Origin: Bacteroidia bacterium
Lineage (GTDB): Bacteria; Bacteroidota; Bacteroidia; Bacteroidales; Dysgonomonadaceae
Length of the DNA stretch: 24,469 nucleotides
Direction: 5' to 3'
Assembly: GCA_025999435.1 (NCBI GenBank)
Contig: BNXH01000026.1
Location: 1 to 24,469, forward strand
Positions 24,374 through 24,469 of the stretch are shown one piece after another; position 1 is the stretch's first letter; each line of letters opens with the position of its first letter. Both the position numbers and the translations under genes were made by a program. Below the pieces are notes generated by a model. That model did not search any database, had not been told where the DNA came from, and worked only from the letters and a program-made list of their open reading frames with translations.

Positions 24374-24469
24374 ATGAAAAATTATTTAACTATCATCACT
24401 TTTTCCGATACTTCTCTGTAATGAACTAAGTCGTCCGAGACAACTTTTCCTCACCAAAACAACTGATAT
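24374..24469 (+). CDS. Start of a further gene at the window edge, possibly frameshifted
   Basis: An ATG at 24374, 10 bases after the GH32-like gene, opens MKNYLTIITF, which looks like the start of a signal peptide, but the frame stops at 24419-24421. If one T of the run at 24400-24404 is dropped, the reading continues as MKNYLTIITFPILLCNELSR to the window edge, giving a plausible lipoprotein signal with a cysteine after ILL. The spacing suggests the next gene of the same operon. I cannot identify the product. Either a sequencing or natural frameshift occurred, or the true start lies beyond the window. Confidence 0.35.

Overview
The window comes from a Bacteroidota genome, most likely Bacteroidales (Bacteroides, Parabacteroides or a relative). 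The evidence is a CTnDOT-type conjugation module, a SusC/SusD pair, a hybrid two-component system with an AraC output domain, a TAnnTTTG-type promoter, and the lack of strong Shine-Dalgarno sequences.

Region 1 (1-4783) is the start of the transfer operon of an integrative conjugative element, read on the minus strand: traA (ParA-like), three consecutive DUF3408-type small genes (the first called traB), traD, traE, traF and traG. traG is rearranged. Its N-terminal part reads on the minus strand (1332 to about 730), but from about 736 down to the window edge its central part, with the Walker A motif, reads on the plus strand. This is the signature of an inversion inside the gene, or of a chimeric assembly.

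Region 2 (4784-5918) is about 1.1 kb without a convincing gene, between divergent traA and mobA. Its mobA-proximal part holds six successive inverted repeats and is the best oriT candidate. It also carries two exact copies of a 22-bp word that recurs, with two mismatches, inside traD.

Region 3 (5919-9639) is the mobilisation operon on the plus strand: mobA (accessory protein), mobB (relaxase) and mobC (VirD4/TraG-like coupling protein). A strong hairpin after mobC probably terminates it.

Region 4 (9868 to the end) is visibly more A+T-rich and is a fructan utilisation locus resembling the B. thetaiotaomicron BT1754-BT1765 levan locus. Minus strand, in reading order: GH32 lipoprotein, MFS hexose permease, PfkB fructokinase, hybrid sensor/regulator. 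Plus strand: SusC, SusD, a second and divergent GH32-like protein, then the start of a further reading frame at the window edge. The divergent promoter region holds a perfect 15-bp inverted repeat plus a third half-site, a good candidate for the regulator's binding site.

In the working model, fructans are bound by SusD, imported by SusC and cut by surface or periplasmic GH32 enzymes. Fructose is sensed by the periplasmic domain of the hybrid regulator, imported by the permease and phosphorylated by fructokinase. The locus directly follows mobC, so it may be cargo of the conjugative element. The element's ends lie outside the window, so this remains an inference.
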